A DNA stretch of 64,000 nucleotides from Pseudorhodobacter wandonensis (GCF_001202035.1 NZ_LGHT01000024.1:1-64000), one strand, 5' to 3'; shown: positions 1-7,789, counted from the first letter of the stretch. Notes: a model not told the origin generated them from the letters alone. A program made the numbers and translations.

Positions 1-2
1 TC

Positions 3-287
3 CTGGATGAGCTGGGATATCTGCCGTTCAGCGCCTCCGGCGGCGCGTTGCTCTTCCATCTTCTGAGCAAGCTGTATGAACGCACCAGCGTCATCATCAC
101 CACCAACCTGAGCTTCAGTGAATGGGCCAGCGTCTTTGGCGATGCCAAAATGACCACAGCACTGCTCGATCGTCTCACACATCGCTGCCACATCCTCGAG
201 ACCGGCAATGACAGCTACCGCTTCAAGGCCAGCTCCGAAACAGCGAAGAAAAAGCGAAAGGAGGCAACAGCATTGACGCCATCATAA
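3..287 (+). CDS. IstB-like ATPase of an IS21-family element, 3' fragment
   Basis: This is the C-terminal part of the helper ATPase that IS21-family transposases need for target selection; its 5' part lies left of the window. The visible frame opens inside the Walker B region (LDELGYLPF), followed by the conserved IstB stretches IITTNLSF and [11 protein letters not shown], and ends in a lysine-rich tail. About 94 residues are present, against roughly 250 for the family. The stop is followed after about 25 bases by the sequence-repeat end of the element, as expected for IS21, where istB is the last gene. Whether the rest of the element is intact cannot be seen. Confidence 0.85.
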   Translation: MDELGYLPFSASGGALLFHLLSKLYERTSVIITTNLSFSEWASVFGDAKMTTALLDRLTHRCHILETGNDSYRFKASSETAKKKRKEATALTPS

Positions 288-310
288 CCAGCAGATCATA
301 ACGGCTGGGT

Positions 311-360
311 GGGTCAGATCTCGATGAAAATGCCGGGTCAGTTCTCAATGACAATCAACA
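311..360 (+). mobile_element. Right end of the IS21-type element with two repeated terminal boxes
   Basis: Two imperfect direct copies of a 20-base box (311-330 and 335-354, sharing GGGTCAG, TCTC and ATGA) are followed by a terminal CA near 360. Multiple repeated boxes at the ends are typical of IS21-family transposase binding sites. The next bases fall directly inside an IS3-type orfA reading frame, so this is a real element/target junction. The exact last base is uncertain by about two positions. Confidence 0.65.
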
Positions 361-600
361 CACTTCCCTCTCCTCGCGAAGCAGCCGGACTTCCTTGCGA
401 AGGCGTTCGTTCTCTTTCTCGACGTCTTCGTGAGGACCCGACATCAGGTCATCATGCTGATGCTTTTGGACCCACTTGTTCAGCGTCGAAAGCCCAACCC
501 CCAAATCAGAGGCCGCTTGTGGTCGTGTCAGTCCACTGGTCGTCGCGATGCGCACGGCATCACGGCGAAACTCGTCTATGTATCTCGTTGCCATTCTCAA
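361..600 (-). pseudogene. IS3-family transposase OrfA, cut by the IS21-type insertion
   Basis: OrfA is the DNA-binding, frameshift-partner subunit of IS3 transposases. The frame starts at an ATG at 600 or 594 and shows the helix-turn-helix region ([15 protein letters not shown]) followed by the leucine-zipper region ([16 protein letters not shown]), and then stops making sense where the IS21 end begins near 361. The remaining family C-terminus and the whole orfB of this element are therefore displaced to the other side of the IS21 copy, left of the window. It cannot make a working transposase from this fragment. Confidence 0.75.
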
Positions 601-687
601 TCTCCTTCATAGCAAACATTGCTCGAAAGAGACCGGAACTAAACCGCGACAAGACCGGCCGCGAAAACCTATGTTTAGTTCCTGACA
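601..687 (-). mobile_element. Terminal region of the IS3-type element upstream of orfA
   Basis: Read on the minus strand, the element appears to begin TGTCAGGAACTAAACA near 687 and leads through a ribosome-binding-like AAGGAG into orfA. A perfect 10-bp inverted repeat lies here: GGAACTAAAC at 635-644 and GTTTAGTTCC at 673-682. On the right the sequence passes straight into the interior of a different transposase gene, so 683-688 is an insertion junction. The exact terminus and any target duplication cannot be fixed without the other end. Confidence 0.5.
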
Positions 688-1121
688 CCAGCATCTCGGG
701 AGCCCGGGTTGCACGCGAACTGGACGCATTGGTCCGGATTTACGGAAAACCCGCCAGCATAGTCCGTGACGATGGAACTGAATTCACCAGCAAGGCCATC
801 CTGAAATGGGCAAACGACAACAAGGTCGAATGGCATTACATTGACCCCGGTAAGCCGCAGGAGAATGGTTACGTCGAGTCATTCAACGGCAGCTTGCGGG
901 ATGAATGTCTCAACGAGGAAATCTTCGATAGCCTAGCCGACGCCCGCCGAAGGCTGGCGCTATGGCAATACGACTACAACAAAGTCAGGCCGCATTCATC
1001 GCTGGGAAACAAACCCCCCGCAGAAGCGCGCCGGGCGCTTGAGCTATTTGATGGCATCGCGCCCGGCGCGCTTGCCGAACCCGAAACCGACGATTATCAA
1101 ACCCGAGGACTCTCATTATGA
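687..1121 (+). pseudogene. IS3-family (IS407-like) transposase OrfB, 3' fragment
   Basis: The last about 144 residues of a DDE transposase catalytic subunit. The fragment contains the second acidic residue of the triad in [11 protein letters not shown] and the third in [13 protein letters not shown], followed by the conserved IS3 tail ([17 protein letters not shown]). The 5' half with the first Asp is missing: the frame is interrupted by the end of another IS3-type element near 687. The frame stays open further upstream only by chance, through the inserted element's antisense, so no start there should be trusted. It belongs to an element different from the adjacent OrfA and lies in the opposite orientation. 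Confidence 0.8.
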
Positions 1122-1147
1122 ACGAGGGACGACCGGGGGGCAGGTCA
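1122..1147 (+). mobile_element. Right terminus of the IS407-like element
   Basis: Right after the OrfB stop the sequence runs through a G-rich block and ends GGGGGGCAGGTCA at 1135-1147. A CA terminus and a short distance from the orfB stop fit an IS3-family right inverted repeat. The matching left repeat (TGACCTGCCCCCC) is not in the window. Confidence 0.45.
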
Positions 1148-1193
1148 CTGGTTTAGTTATCAGTAGATGCGATGTGTGAATACTCCAACAAAG

Positions 1194-1222
1194 GTCATCG
1201 GGTTGTGCCCCGGTGACTTTTT
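1194..1222 (+). terminator. Candidate rho-independent terminator
   Basis: A 9-bp stem (GTCATCGGG paired with CCCGGTGAC, one G-U pair) is followed directly by TTTTT on the plus strand. It would end plus-strand transcription leaving the insertion-sequence remnants before it reaches the integrase remnant. Confidence 0.55.
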
Positions 1223-1338
1223 CTAAATTTCGCACAACGCGGAAAATGGAATGAGGTCACAGCCGCAACATAGCGACGACCAATATTCCGGTCAAGTTTT
1301 TGAAATTAAACCAGTAATTTCACATTGATTGTGAAACT

Positions 1339-2559
1339 CTAGGACAGCAAATCGGTTAAGTCTGTATCTGACTTTTTCTTCACTGGCTGGCTTTTTGACT
1401 TCTTCTTTTCGTGCCTATCCAAAAGGTCAGAATACCACATCATCATCTTCCGCCGCTCATCAAGATAGAGCGCCGCGTTAAATGCGCTTCGAACCTCATT
1501 AGCAGGGAAATGGGCAAGCTGTCTTTCGATTGCGTCCGCGCGCCACAAGCCCGACTCATTCAGTATAGTCAACGCAGTGCTGCGAAACTCGTGAACCGAT
1601 GCGCGGCTATGATAGCCCAACCGATACAAGCCATAAATCAGCGTGTTCTCGGAGGTGGGTTTGTGACCCGATTGACCGGGCAGAATGAAAGGGGAAGTAC
1701 CAGCCAAGTCTTTCAATCCATCAAACATGGCCCGGACCTGCGGCGACAAGGGAACGATGTGTTCCTTTCGTATTTTCATTTTACTCGCTTCGATGCGCCA
1801 AGTGTCGCCGTCGATTTCTGCCCATGTTGCCAACCGGAGTTCGGAAGTTCTCACGAAGGTATGCGCGATGATCTTTAAGCCCAGCGCAGTAGCACGATCA
1901 CCGCTATTGTTGGCCATGGCAGCAAAGAAGTCATGCAGTTGATCTTCTTTCAATGCCTCGCGGTGCTGTTGTCGGGGCGCAGACTTCATAGCGACAGCAA
2001 TTGGGGCGGCGGGGTCTTGCAGCGCCCAGCCATTTGCCACGGCATAGCGGAACACCAGACTAATCGTTTGACGGACGCGCTTTGCCATTTCCAAGCCGTT
2101 GCGATCCTCAATCACACGCAACAGCGCTAAGATTTCGACGGAGGTGATGGTCGACACATCCTTGCCGCCGATCTTGGGAAACACATCCGCATCGAGGCGC
2201 GACCATATGCGGGCGGCATAGCCTGATACCCATTGCGCTTCTCTGGCGTTGAACCAAGCACGGGCCGCATCCTTGAAGGTTTTTTCAGGCGTTGCCGCTG
2301 CCCCTTCCTTCAATGCCGGGTCATCCCCCATGGCTAGCTTGTCTTTCAACTCGGCTGCTCGCATTCGCGCCGATGCAAGAGATACATCGGGGTAAGAGCC
2401 GAAGGAAGCTGTTCGCTACTTACCGCCGAACCAATAGTTCATACGTCATAGCTTTGAACCGATTGGCGAAATTTGCAGGAACAACCCGCGCGCGTCCGAT
2501 AGCTTCTTCACCTTCTCGGCGGGTTTGGCTGCGCGGCATTGGGCATCTGTCAAAGGCAT
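1339..2559 (-). pseudogene. P4-type tyrosine recombinase (phage/island integrase), broken
   Basis: A site-specific integrase of the P4 type, which inserts islands into tRNA genes. Reading back from the plausible ATG at 2559, the N-terminal DUF4102 domain is recognisable (LTDAQCRAAKPAEKVKKLSD, then RGLFLQI, then FGSYPDVSLA) but is interrupted by TGA at 2446-2448, where the family has Trp, and TAG at 2416-2418. The open remainder (from ATG 2364, 341 aa) has the core-binding and catalytic domains with TSELRL, the HEFRS box and a final LDERRKMM. Where relatives have AYN before that block, this has AFN, so the nucleophilic Tyr also appears lost. The gene faces away from the tRNA at 2716-2792, whose 3' end is only about 160 bases upstream. 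An inactive remnant is the best reading. Confidence 0.85.
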
Positions 2560-2571
2560 AGCGACGACTCA

Positions 2572-2618
2572 TTTTGTTGGTATCGCAGTGATGACACCAA
2601 CAAATTATACCAACAAAA
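2572..2618. promoter_or_regulatory. Inverted repeat upstream of the integrase remnant
   Basis: TTTTGTTGGTA (2572-2582) and TACCAACAAAA (2608-2618) form perfect 11-bp inverted arms, and a third related half (CACCAACAAAT, 2596-2606) sits between them. The position just ahead of the integrase start fits an operator or an excisionase/integrase arm site; function is inferred from position only. Confidence 0.45.
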
Positions 2619-2624
2619 GGTGAA

Positions 2625-2709
2625 ACGTATGGAGACGTATGAAACACCAAAAAGGAGATAACCCACTGTTTTTAAGTGTATTACCTTCAATCTGATACGT
2701 ATGGAGACG
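2625..2709 (+). repeat. Two direct 13-bp copies between integrase and tRNA
   Basis: ACGTATGGAGACG occurs at 2625-2637 and again at 2697-2709, 72 bases apart and ending seven bases before the tRNA CCA end. Short direct repeats beside an attachment site are common as integrase arm-binding sites, but nothing else here proves that. Confidence 0.45.
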
Positions 2710-2715
2710 AAATTT

Positions 2716-2792
2716 TGGTAGGCCCGGAGGGACTCGAACCCCCAACCAAGGCGTTATGAGCGCCCTGCTCTAACCAGTTGAGCTACAGGCCC
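2716..2792 (-). tRNA. tRNA with CAU anticodon (tRNA-Ile2 or elongator tRNA-Met)
   Basis: A complete 77-base cloverleaf including an encoded CCA (2716-2718). Acceptor GGGCCUG pairs with CGGGCCU, with G1-U72 and U6-G67 wobbles. The D arm AGCUCAACUGGUUAGAGC, the anticodon loop CUCAUAA and the T arm with UUCGAGU are all in place. The CAU anticodon is shared by initiator Met, elongator Met and the Ile2 species whose C34 is modified to lysidine. The sequence lacks initiator hallmarks, and Ile2 and elongator Met cannot be separated here by eye. Its 3' end points at the integrase remnant, the usual geometry of an island attachment site. Confidence 0.93.
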
Positions 2793-2926
2793 AGAACAGC
2801 GGACTCTTGACCACTTGTCTATGGCAGTTTGCTAGCTGGATCAGTTCGGGTGGTCAAGAACAGTTTGCCGCTGTTAACGCATTGGTAGTCTTTTTCTGGC
2901 AATCAAAAAGAACGGTGAAGGGGATA

Positions 2927-3907
2927 GTGTTGGAACATATCGGCATAAAACTTAAAATTGACCACGCGCGCAAAACCACTGCACGCAGCGACGTGCAGGG
3001 TGCCGCAAAAGCGTGGAAGCTGGCACTTGCTCGATCAGCGCGCGATGCAATCGGGCTGGAAATGACGATCCCCGAGCTGCGCCAGACAAGATCTTCACTT
3101 GCCGAATTGCTGGAACTGCCACCGGAACGCGCCTTGATTGCTATGCTTGAGGGCCCAAAGGAAGGGCTTGGCCTTTTGGTGATCTCGCCCGAAATTCTGG
3201 CCGGTATCGTTGAAATACAAATGGTCGGGCGCGTCAACGCAACCGCGGCAATTGCACGACGGCCTACCCGAACCGATGCCGCAATGGTTTCCGCGATGAT
3301 CGACAAAGCGTTGAAATCGTTGCAGCTCGGCCTCGCACAATCGAATGATCTAACGTGGACCAGCGGCTTTAGCTATGCATCATTTCTTGAAGACGCGCGC
3401 CCGCTTGGGCTTTTGCTCGAAGATACAGCTTATCAGGTTTTGTTTGCCGAAGTGTCCCTGGCCGATGGCGCGAGAAACGGCCAGATCTTGCTCGCGTTGC
3501 CTGCCGATGGGCGTGGTGCCCCGCCAAAACTGGTCGAGCCGCCGCCAAGTCGCGCAGCCGAAATGGTGTTTGGCGCCGCTTTGGGCGAGCAAATCATGGG
3601 CTCACAAGCCGAGATCATCGCCGTCCTTTCTCGGGTAAACCTGCCATTGGATAGGCTTTTGGACTTGAAGGTTGGTGAGCAAGTTTCGTTAAACGAGGCC
3701 GCGCTCGACCAAATCTGCCTTGAAGGACGCGATGGCCTGCGCATCGCCAACGGAAAACTCGGGCAAAACGCAGGCATGCGCGCGATCCGCATCATCGAGC
3801 ACGGCGCAAAAACCTCTACCTCGCTTGCGCCCGGTATGCACGCCCCAAGCCAGCCCGCGCAAATAAAGGCCCCAGCACCACAGGCTGAAATCAAGAAAGC
3901 GGGTTAG
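2927..3907 (+). CDS. FliM-like flagellar motor switch (C-ring) protein
   Basis: Predicted C-ring component that would receive CheY-P and set flagellar rotation. The 326-residue product has a middle region weakly like FliM (IVEIQMVGRVN, then a TDAAMVSAMIDKAL helix) and a C-terminal SpoA-type domain at about 218-290 (RVNLPLDRLLDLKVGEQVSL), ending in an Ala/Pro/Lys-rich tail. A GTG at 2927 or TTG at 2930 after GAAGGGG is preferred; the longer open frame runs into the tRNA flank and has no such site. It stands alone, with no flagellar neighbours, next to the tRNA. Divergent FliM-like single genes are known in Rhodobacterales, so it may not be the main FliM. Confidence 0.65.
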   Translation: MLEHIGIKLKIDHARKTTARSDVQGAAKAWKLALARSARDAIGLEMTIPELRQTRSSLAELLELPPERALIAMLEGPKEGLGLLVISPEILAGIVEIQMVGRVNATAAIARRPTRTDAAMVSAMIDKALKSLQLGLAQSNDLTWTSGFSYASFLEDARPLGLLLEDTAYQVLFAEVSLADGARNGQILLALPADGRGAPPKLVEPPPSRAAEMVFGAALGEQIMGSQAEIIAVLSRVNLPLDRLLDLKVGEQVSLNEAALDQICLEGRDGLRIANGKLGQNAGMRAIRIIEHGAKTSTSLAPGMHAPSQPAQIKAPAPQAEIKKAG

Positions 3908-4106
3908 CCCCATTGCTACGCAGCAGTATGCTGAATCGTGGCGCGTGGGAGGCTTTTGTTCATGCGCCAATCCCGCGCAGCCTTTGGTACTGCAGGCCAA
4001 TGTAAGCCCGCCACAGTAGCAATCCACCGCAGAGGCGCCAATGCAGCGGGACTAACAGCACAGGATTGGCAGAAATCACCTCGAAACGCTGTCTCGCATG
4101 TAAATA

Positions 4107-5096
4107 TCAGCCGTTCACATCGACCACGACACGCCCTTTAACATGACCTTGCAAAATATCTGCGCCCAGTTTTGGCAAGTCGGCCAAAACTGCTGGGGTG
4201 ATCATGGCTTCCAGCTTGGCCATTGGAAGATCTTTGGCAATCCGGTCCCAAGCGCGGGTGCGGTCTGCATAGGGTCGCATCACGCTATCAATTCCCAACA
4301 GATTCACGCCACGCAGCAGAAACGGGATCACGGTCGCGGGCAGGCTTGCCCCCCCAGCAAGGCCAACGGCAGCAACGGACGCGCCGTATTTCATCTGCCC
4401 CAAAAGCCGCGCCAGCATTGCCCCACCAACCGCATCGACGCAGCCCGCCCAAACTTCGCCTTCCAGCGGGCGCTTGACCGTTTCGGCCAGTTCTTCGCGG
4501 GCGACAATCCGCGTCGCGCCAAGCGAGGTCAAATAGTCTGCCGTTTCGGGTCGGCCTGTAACAGCGGCGACCTCATAGCCCAAATGCGCCAGTATCGCCG
4601 TAGCAACCGAACCCACGCCCCCCGCAGCACCTGTCACCAGAACCGGGCCTTGGCCGGGTTTCAGCCCGTGATCTTCCAACGCCATCACCGCCAGCATTGC
4701 GGTGAATCCCGCCGTACCAACGGCCATTGCCTGCCGCGTGGTCAGCCCGACGGGCAGCGGCACCAGCCAATCGGCCCGCACCCGCGCTTTCTGCGTATAG
4801 CCGCCCCAATGCGCCTCGCCCACGCGCCAACCGGTTAGCACAACCTTGTCGCCTGCCTTGTATCGCGGATCAGACGACGCCTCGACCGTACCGGCAAAGT
4901 CGATTCCGGGAATATGCGGATAATTGCGCACAAGGCCGCCACCTGGACCGATGCACAGCCCGTCTTTGTAGTTTACGGTCGAGTATTCGACAGCAACAGT
5001 CACCTCGGCTTCGGGCAAACGATCCAAACCGATCTGCTGAACCGAGGCCGATGTTTTGCCCTCGGCATCTTTTTCGACGATCAAAGCGTTGAACAT
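4107..5096 (-). CDS. acuI: Acryloyl-CoA reductase (NADPH), MDR superfamily
   Basis: AcuI reduces acryloyl-CoA to propionyl-CoA, detoxifying the acrylate that arises from DMSP cleavage and related routes. The 329-residue product has the medium-chain reductase layout: an N-terminal catalytic domain (VNYKDGLCIGPGGG, then PGIDFAGTVE) and a Rossmann NADPH site with TGAAGGVGS at about 155-163. It lacks zinc-ligand Cys patterns, as in the YhdH/AcuI group. ATG 5096 follows GGAGAGTGAAC with good spacing and is preferred over GTG 5102. It is the last gene of the operon, 12 bases after dmdA. The dmdA-acuI pairing is the usual one in roseobacters and supports this name over generic YhdH. Confidence 0.9.
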   Translation of the reverse strand: MFNALIVEKDAEGKTSASVQQIGLDRLPEAEVTVAVEYSTVNYKDGLCIGPGGGLVRNYPHIPGIDFAGTVEASSDPRYKAGDKVVLTGWRVGEAHWGGYTQKARVRADWLVPLPVGLTTRQAMAVGTAGFTAMLAVMALEDHGLKPGQGPVLVTGAAGGVGSVATAILAHLGYEVAAVTGRPETADYLTSLGATRIVAREELAETVKRPLEGEVWAGCVDAVGGAMLARLLGQMKYGASVAAVGLAGGASLPATVIPFLLRGVNLLGIDSVMRPYADRTRAWDRIAKDLPMAKLEAMITPAVLADLPKLGADILQGHVKGRVVVDVNG

Positions 5097-5108
5097 GTTC
5101 ACTCTCCG

Positions 5109-6209
5109 TTAAATCCAGAATTTATTTTGCACAGTCGCATGGCGCATACCCGCTGGTGTTTTCACCTCCAGCTTTGTGCCCGCATCCCAATGCGTCATCC
5201 GCACCATGCCGATCGCAACATTGGCGCCAAAATCGGGGCTGGCAGCTGCCGAGGTCACCTGCCCCACCCGTTTCCCGCCTGCCATCAGCGGCCAGACCCG
5301 ATCGCAGGGGGGAATTTCGCCCTCAATAGCGATGGGTCGAATTTGCTGGATCGGGCCCTCTTTGGCCACCCGCAGCAGCGCATCACGGCCAATGCAGCCG
5401 ATTGCGGTATGCGTGTTGCAAAACTTGCCCAAACCGCATTCATGCGGGGTGTTATCGCGGGTCATATCATTGCCATAAGAAAGCAACCCGCCCTCAATCC
5501 GCTCGATCAGATTGGGGCAACCGGCGCGCACTTGCAAATCCTCGCCCGCCGCAAAAAGTGCATCCCACAGCGGCATACCGATATCACCGCCTTCAACATA
5601 GATCTCATACCCGCCCTGCTTGGAATAGCCCGAGCGCGCAATGGCAAGGCTGCGGCCCTGAAAATCAAACCAACCAAAGCGAAAGAATTTTACTGCCAGA
5701 ACCGCACCGCCAAACACCCGCGCCATCAGTGCATCGGCCTTTGGCCCCTGAATTGCCAGCGGCGACACGTCGGGTTCATCGACCAGCACATCCAAGCGAT
5801 ACCCCAACGCAACCGCTTTGACCCAGAGCAACAGATCGCTGTCAGCAATCGAAATCCAATAGCGGTCTTCAGCCAGTTTCACGGCCACGGGGTCGTTCAG
5901 CATGCCGCCGGTTTCATCAACCATCGGCACGTAATAGCATTGTCCCGCCAACATACCGCGCAAATCGCGCGGGGTTAGCATCTGCATCAAACGGCCTGCG
6001 TCAGGCCCGCGCAGCTCTACCTGTCGTTCGCAGGCGACATCCCAAACCTGCACATGCTCTTTCAGATGCTTGTAATCTGACGTGATGCTGTCAAACACCG
6101 TAGGCAGCAGCATGCGGTTGTAGACAGTATAACCCTTTACTCCCGCAGCCTCGACTCCGGCGGAAAAGGGCGTACGGCGCACGCGGCGCGAAGGGGCAAT
6201 CGTGGCCAT
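5109..6209 (-). CDS. dmdA: DMSP demethylase, GcvT-fold
   Basis: DmdA transfers a methyl group from dimethylsulfoniopropionate to tetrahydrofolate, giving 3-methylmercaptopropionate; it is cytosolic and commits DMSP to demethylation. The 366-residue product shows the roseobacter DmdA N-terminus (MATIAPSRRVRRTPFS) and GcvT-like blocks such as YTVYNRMLLP, EHVQVWDVACERQVE, SGYSKQGGYEIYVEGG and GNDMTRDNTPHECGLGKF. Related aminomethyltransferases are distinguished mainly by overall similarity, so acuI next door is important support. ATG 6209 lies one base after the stop of the DUF1326 gene, so translation is probably coupled. The open frame extends upstream but has no family similarity there. Confidence 0.92.
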   Translation of the reverse strand: MATIAPSRRVRRTPFSAGVEAAGVKGYTVYNRMLLPTVFDSITSDYKHLKEHVQVWDVACERQVELRGPDAGRLMQMLTPRDLRGMLAGQCYYVPMVDETGGMLNDPVAVKLAEDRYWISIADSDLLLWVKAVALGYRLDVLVDEPDVSPLAIQGPKADALMARVFGGAVLAVKFFRFGWFDFQGRSLAIARSGYSKQGGYEIYVEGGDIGMPLWDALFAAGEDLQVRAGCPNLIERIEGGLLSYGNDMTRDNTPHECGLGKFCNTHTAIGCIGRDALLRVAKEGPIQQIRPIAIEGEIPPCDRVWPLMAGGKRVGQVTSAAASPDFGANVAIGMVRMTHWDAGTKLEVKTPAGMRHATVQNKFWI

Positions 6210-6210
6210 T

Positions 6211-6834
6211 TTAGCGGGGACCTTTCCAATCAATCTGGCAAATCTCGGCCGAGCGGCCATCAAAATCCCACACGCGGCCAAAGGCACGCACGCGGCCCTT
6301 GTCGGCCGACGCAATGGTAATATCGGGGCCCATCCAGTATTCGGTATTTGTAACAACCACTTCGCTATCGGGGTCTTTGCCCGAAATCGGCGTCACAGCA
6401 CCGTTGATCTTTTTGCCCACGACCAGATGCCGCGTCTTGCCTTCGGTTTCATAGCTGACGGGCGAGCGTTCGGCGCCCAGAAACTCGGAAACCATGATGC
6501 TAAACAGCCCTGTGGTGCCCCGCGCCTTGCCCGAGAAAATATTGACCAAGCCATCAAAGGCCTTGTCGCTTGCGCGCTCGTCAATATAGGCCGCCGCCTT
6601 CCAATTGCCGCGCCCCATATTTCCGGGGATATCCATAATCAGTCCGATGTTCAGGCCCGACAGGCTTTCGCCGTCATAATGCCCTTCATCGATGCGCACG
6701 CCTACCCATGCCTGACAATAGCCTTCGGTTGGCGGGTGTTTGCCAAGGCTGACCACGCAGGGGCAAAACACAGTGCAATTGCAGTTAAGGATCAACTCTC
6801 CTTTGATGCTCCATTCAGGCAATACGTCGGCCAT
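6211..6834 (-). CDS. DUF1326 cysteine-rich cytosolic protein
   Basis: A 207-residue member of DUF1326, function unknown. The N-terminal motif NCNCTVFCPC (Cys18, 20, 24, 26) with His33 and Cys40 nearby looks like a metal or cluster-binding site; that is inference from the residues. No signal peptide or membrane segment is seen. It lies between a DUF2182 membrane gene (11-base gap) and dmdA (1-base gap), all on the minus strand, so the four genes very likely form one transcript under the GntR-type operator. DUF1326 and DUF2182 genes are frequent partners, which suggests a two-component metal-handling unit. A role tied to DMSP is suggested only by position. Confidence 0.85.
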   Translation of the reverse strand: MADVLPEWSIKGELILNCNCTVFCPCVVSLGKHPPTEGYCQAWVGVRIDEGHYDGESLSGLNIGLIMDIPGNMGRGNWKAAAYIDERASDKAFDGLVNIFSGKARGTTGLFSIMVSEFLGAERSPVSYETEGKTRHLVVGKKINGAVTPISGKDPDSEVVVTNTEYWMGPDITIASADKGRVRAFGRVWDFDGRSAEICQIDWKGPR

Positions 6835-6845
6835 CGGCTTTCCTT

Positions 6846-7640
6846 TCAAGGGGTTAGTAGTGTTTGCAGGGCGGTGAACACGCCTGCGGCGATCAAGACA
6901 AACCCGACAGGACGGGTCAGCCACCGCCCGATGTCGGGCAGTTTTTCCAGTGTCATGAACAGGGTCGCAGCCCCCATCCACAACAAATTCATCGTGCCTC
7001 CGATAAAGCCAAGCGCCATCTGCGCCCAGCAGCACCCAAGGCAAAGCGCGCCCAGTTCCAGCCCCATCCGCAGCGCGCGGGGCGTTCCTGGCGCCCAGCG
7101 CTCCATAAAAAACGAAAGGGGCATGCGGCATTTCGCAAGGCAGGCCTCTTTGACGCCGCTGAACTGGTAGGCCCCTGCCCCCAAAAGCAGCGCCGCCGTC
7201 AACCATCCCGAAAGGCTGGCGCCGTTCAGCCCGACAAGCCCCGCCTGTGAAAGCCCGTATTGCGCCCCTGCGCCAACAAACGCTGCCGTAAGCCAAATCA
7301 CGACATAGCCCAAAATCAGCGCCACAGCCCCCAGCGCATTCGTGGCGCCGGTTTGCGACAAATCCAGAAAACAGCGCAACGCCGGTACAAAAGTCGGCAG
7401 CATCATCGCCAAAGCCATCAGCGCCCACATGCCGACCAAGGGGCCAAATTGCGCTTGCCCTGCCGCAATGCACAGACTGGCCCAGAAATCGGCCGGCATA
7501 TCTGCGGCCGGGTTTTGCCGTGCCATGGCAAACACAGCCAGCCATGCCATCAGAACAACCGCGTAAAACCCGATCCATGCCAGCGCCGCCCGGTTCCAAT
7601 CCGGCAATATCCGCTTTGGGTTTTGGGCTTCAAAGGCCAT
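6846..7640 (-). CDS. DUF2182 integral membrane protein
   Basis: A 264-residue polytopic membrane protein of the DUF2182 group, described generally as predicted metal-binding membrane proteins. Six or so hydrophobic segments are apparent, including WIGFYAVVLMAWLAVFAMA and LGAVALILGYVVIWLTAAF. Conserved-looking features are the MWALMALAMMLP segment and a Cys cluster in LGALCLGCCWAQMALG near residue 200, plus Cys residues in KEACLAKC. It is the first gene of the dmdA operon, reading away from the GntR regulator. Substrate and direction of any transport are unknown. Confidence 0.85.
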   Translation of the reverse strand: MAFEAQNPKRILPDWNRAALAWIGFYAVVLMAWLAVFAMARQNPAADMPADFWASLCIAAGQAQFGPLVGMWALMALAMMLPTFVPALRCFLDLSQTGATNALGAVALILGYVVIWLTAAFVGAGAQYGLSQAGLVGLNGASLSGWLTAALLLGAGAYQFSGVKEACLAKCRMPLSFFMERWAPGTPRALRMGLELGALCLGCCWAQMALGFIGGTMNLLWMGAATLFMTLEKLPDIGRWLTRPVGFVLIAAGVFTALQTLLTP

Positions 7641-7736
7641 TCGACGTTCTCTTGTTGCAAAGACTCACCTGCAAACCACTAGACGTAGCCGCCGCTTGGC
7701 CATAGGTTTCTCATAACGCGATCAATTGTCAAACAT

Positions 7737-7755
7737 TTAATTGTCTGACAATTAA
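7737..7755. promoter_or_regulatory. GntR/FadR-type operator between DUF2182 and the regulator
   Basis: A 19-bp palindrome with 9-bp arms (TTAATTGTC-T-GACAATTAA) lies in the 149-base divergent region, with a partial copy (AATTGTCAAA) at 7724-7733. The TTGTCTGACAA core fits the TnGTnnnACnA pattern of FCD-type GntR regulators. It is placed to control both the regulator at 7790 and the operon starting at 7640. Confidence 0.7.
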
Positions 7756-7789
7756 AAAATTACGAAAGCTCTCTAAGTATATTGGCCAC

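Noticed and set aside
1318-1336. TTTCACA/TGTGAAA hairpin behind the integrase remnant as terminator
   Set aside because: The 7-bp stem is A/T-rich with no T tract in the direction of transcription; too weak to call.
1122-1338. Left attachment-site copy of the tRNA 3' end
   Set aside because: No stretch resembling the T arm and acceptor end of the tRNA occurs between the IS remnants and the integrase; any partner site must lie outside the window.
2416-2448. Read-through or recoding (Trp/pyrrolysine) of the TGA and TAG in the integrase
   Set aside because: No Pyl machinery is seen, the two stops are different codons, and the nucleophile is also altered. Decay explains everything more simply.
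6211-7599. Single long minus-strand frame spanning DUF1326 and part of DUF2182
   Set aside because: Only its last 207 codons match DUF1326; upstream it is out of frame with the real DUF2182 coding sequence, which has its own start and stop.
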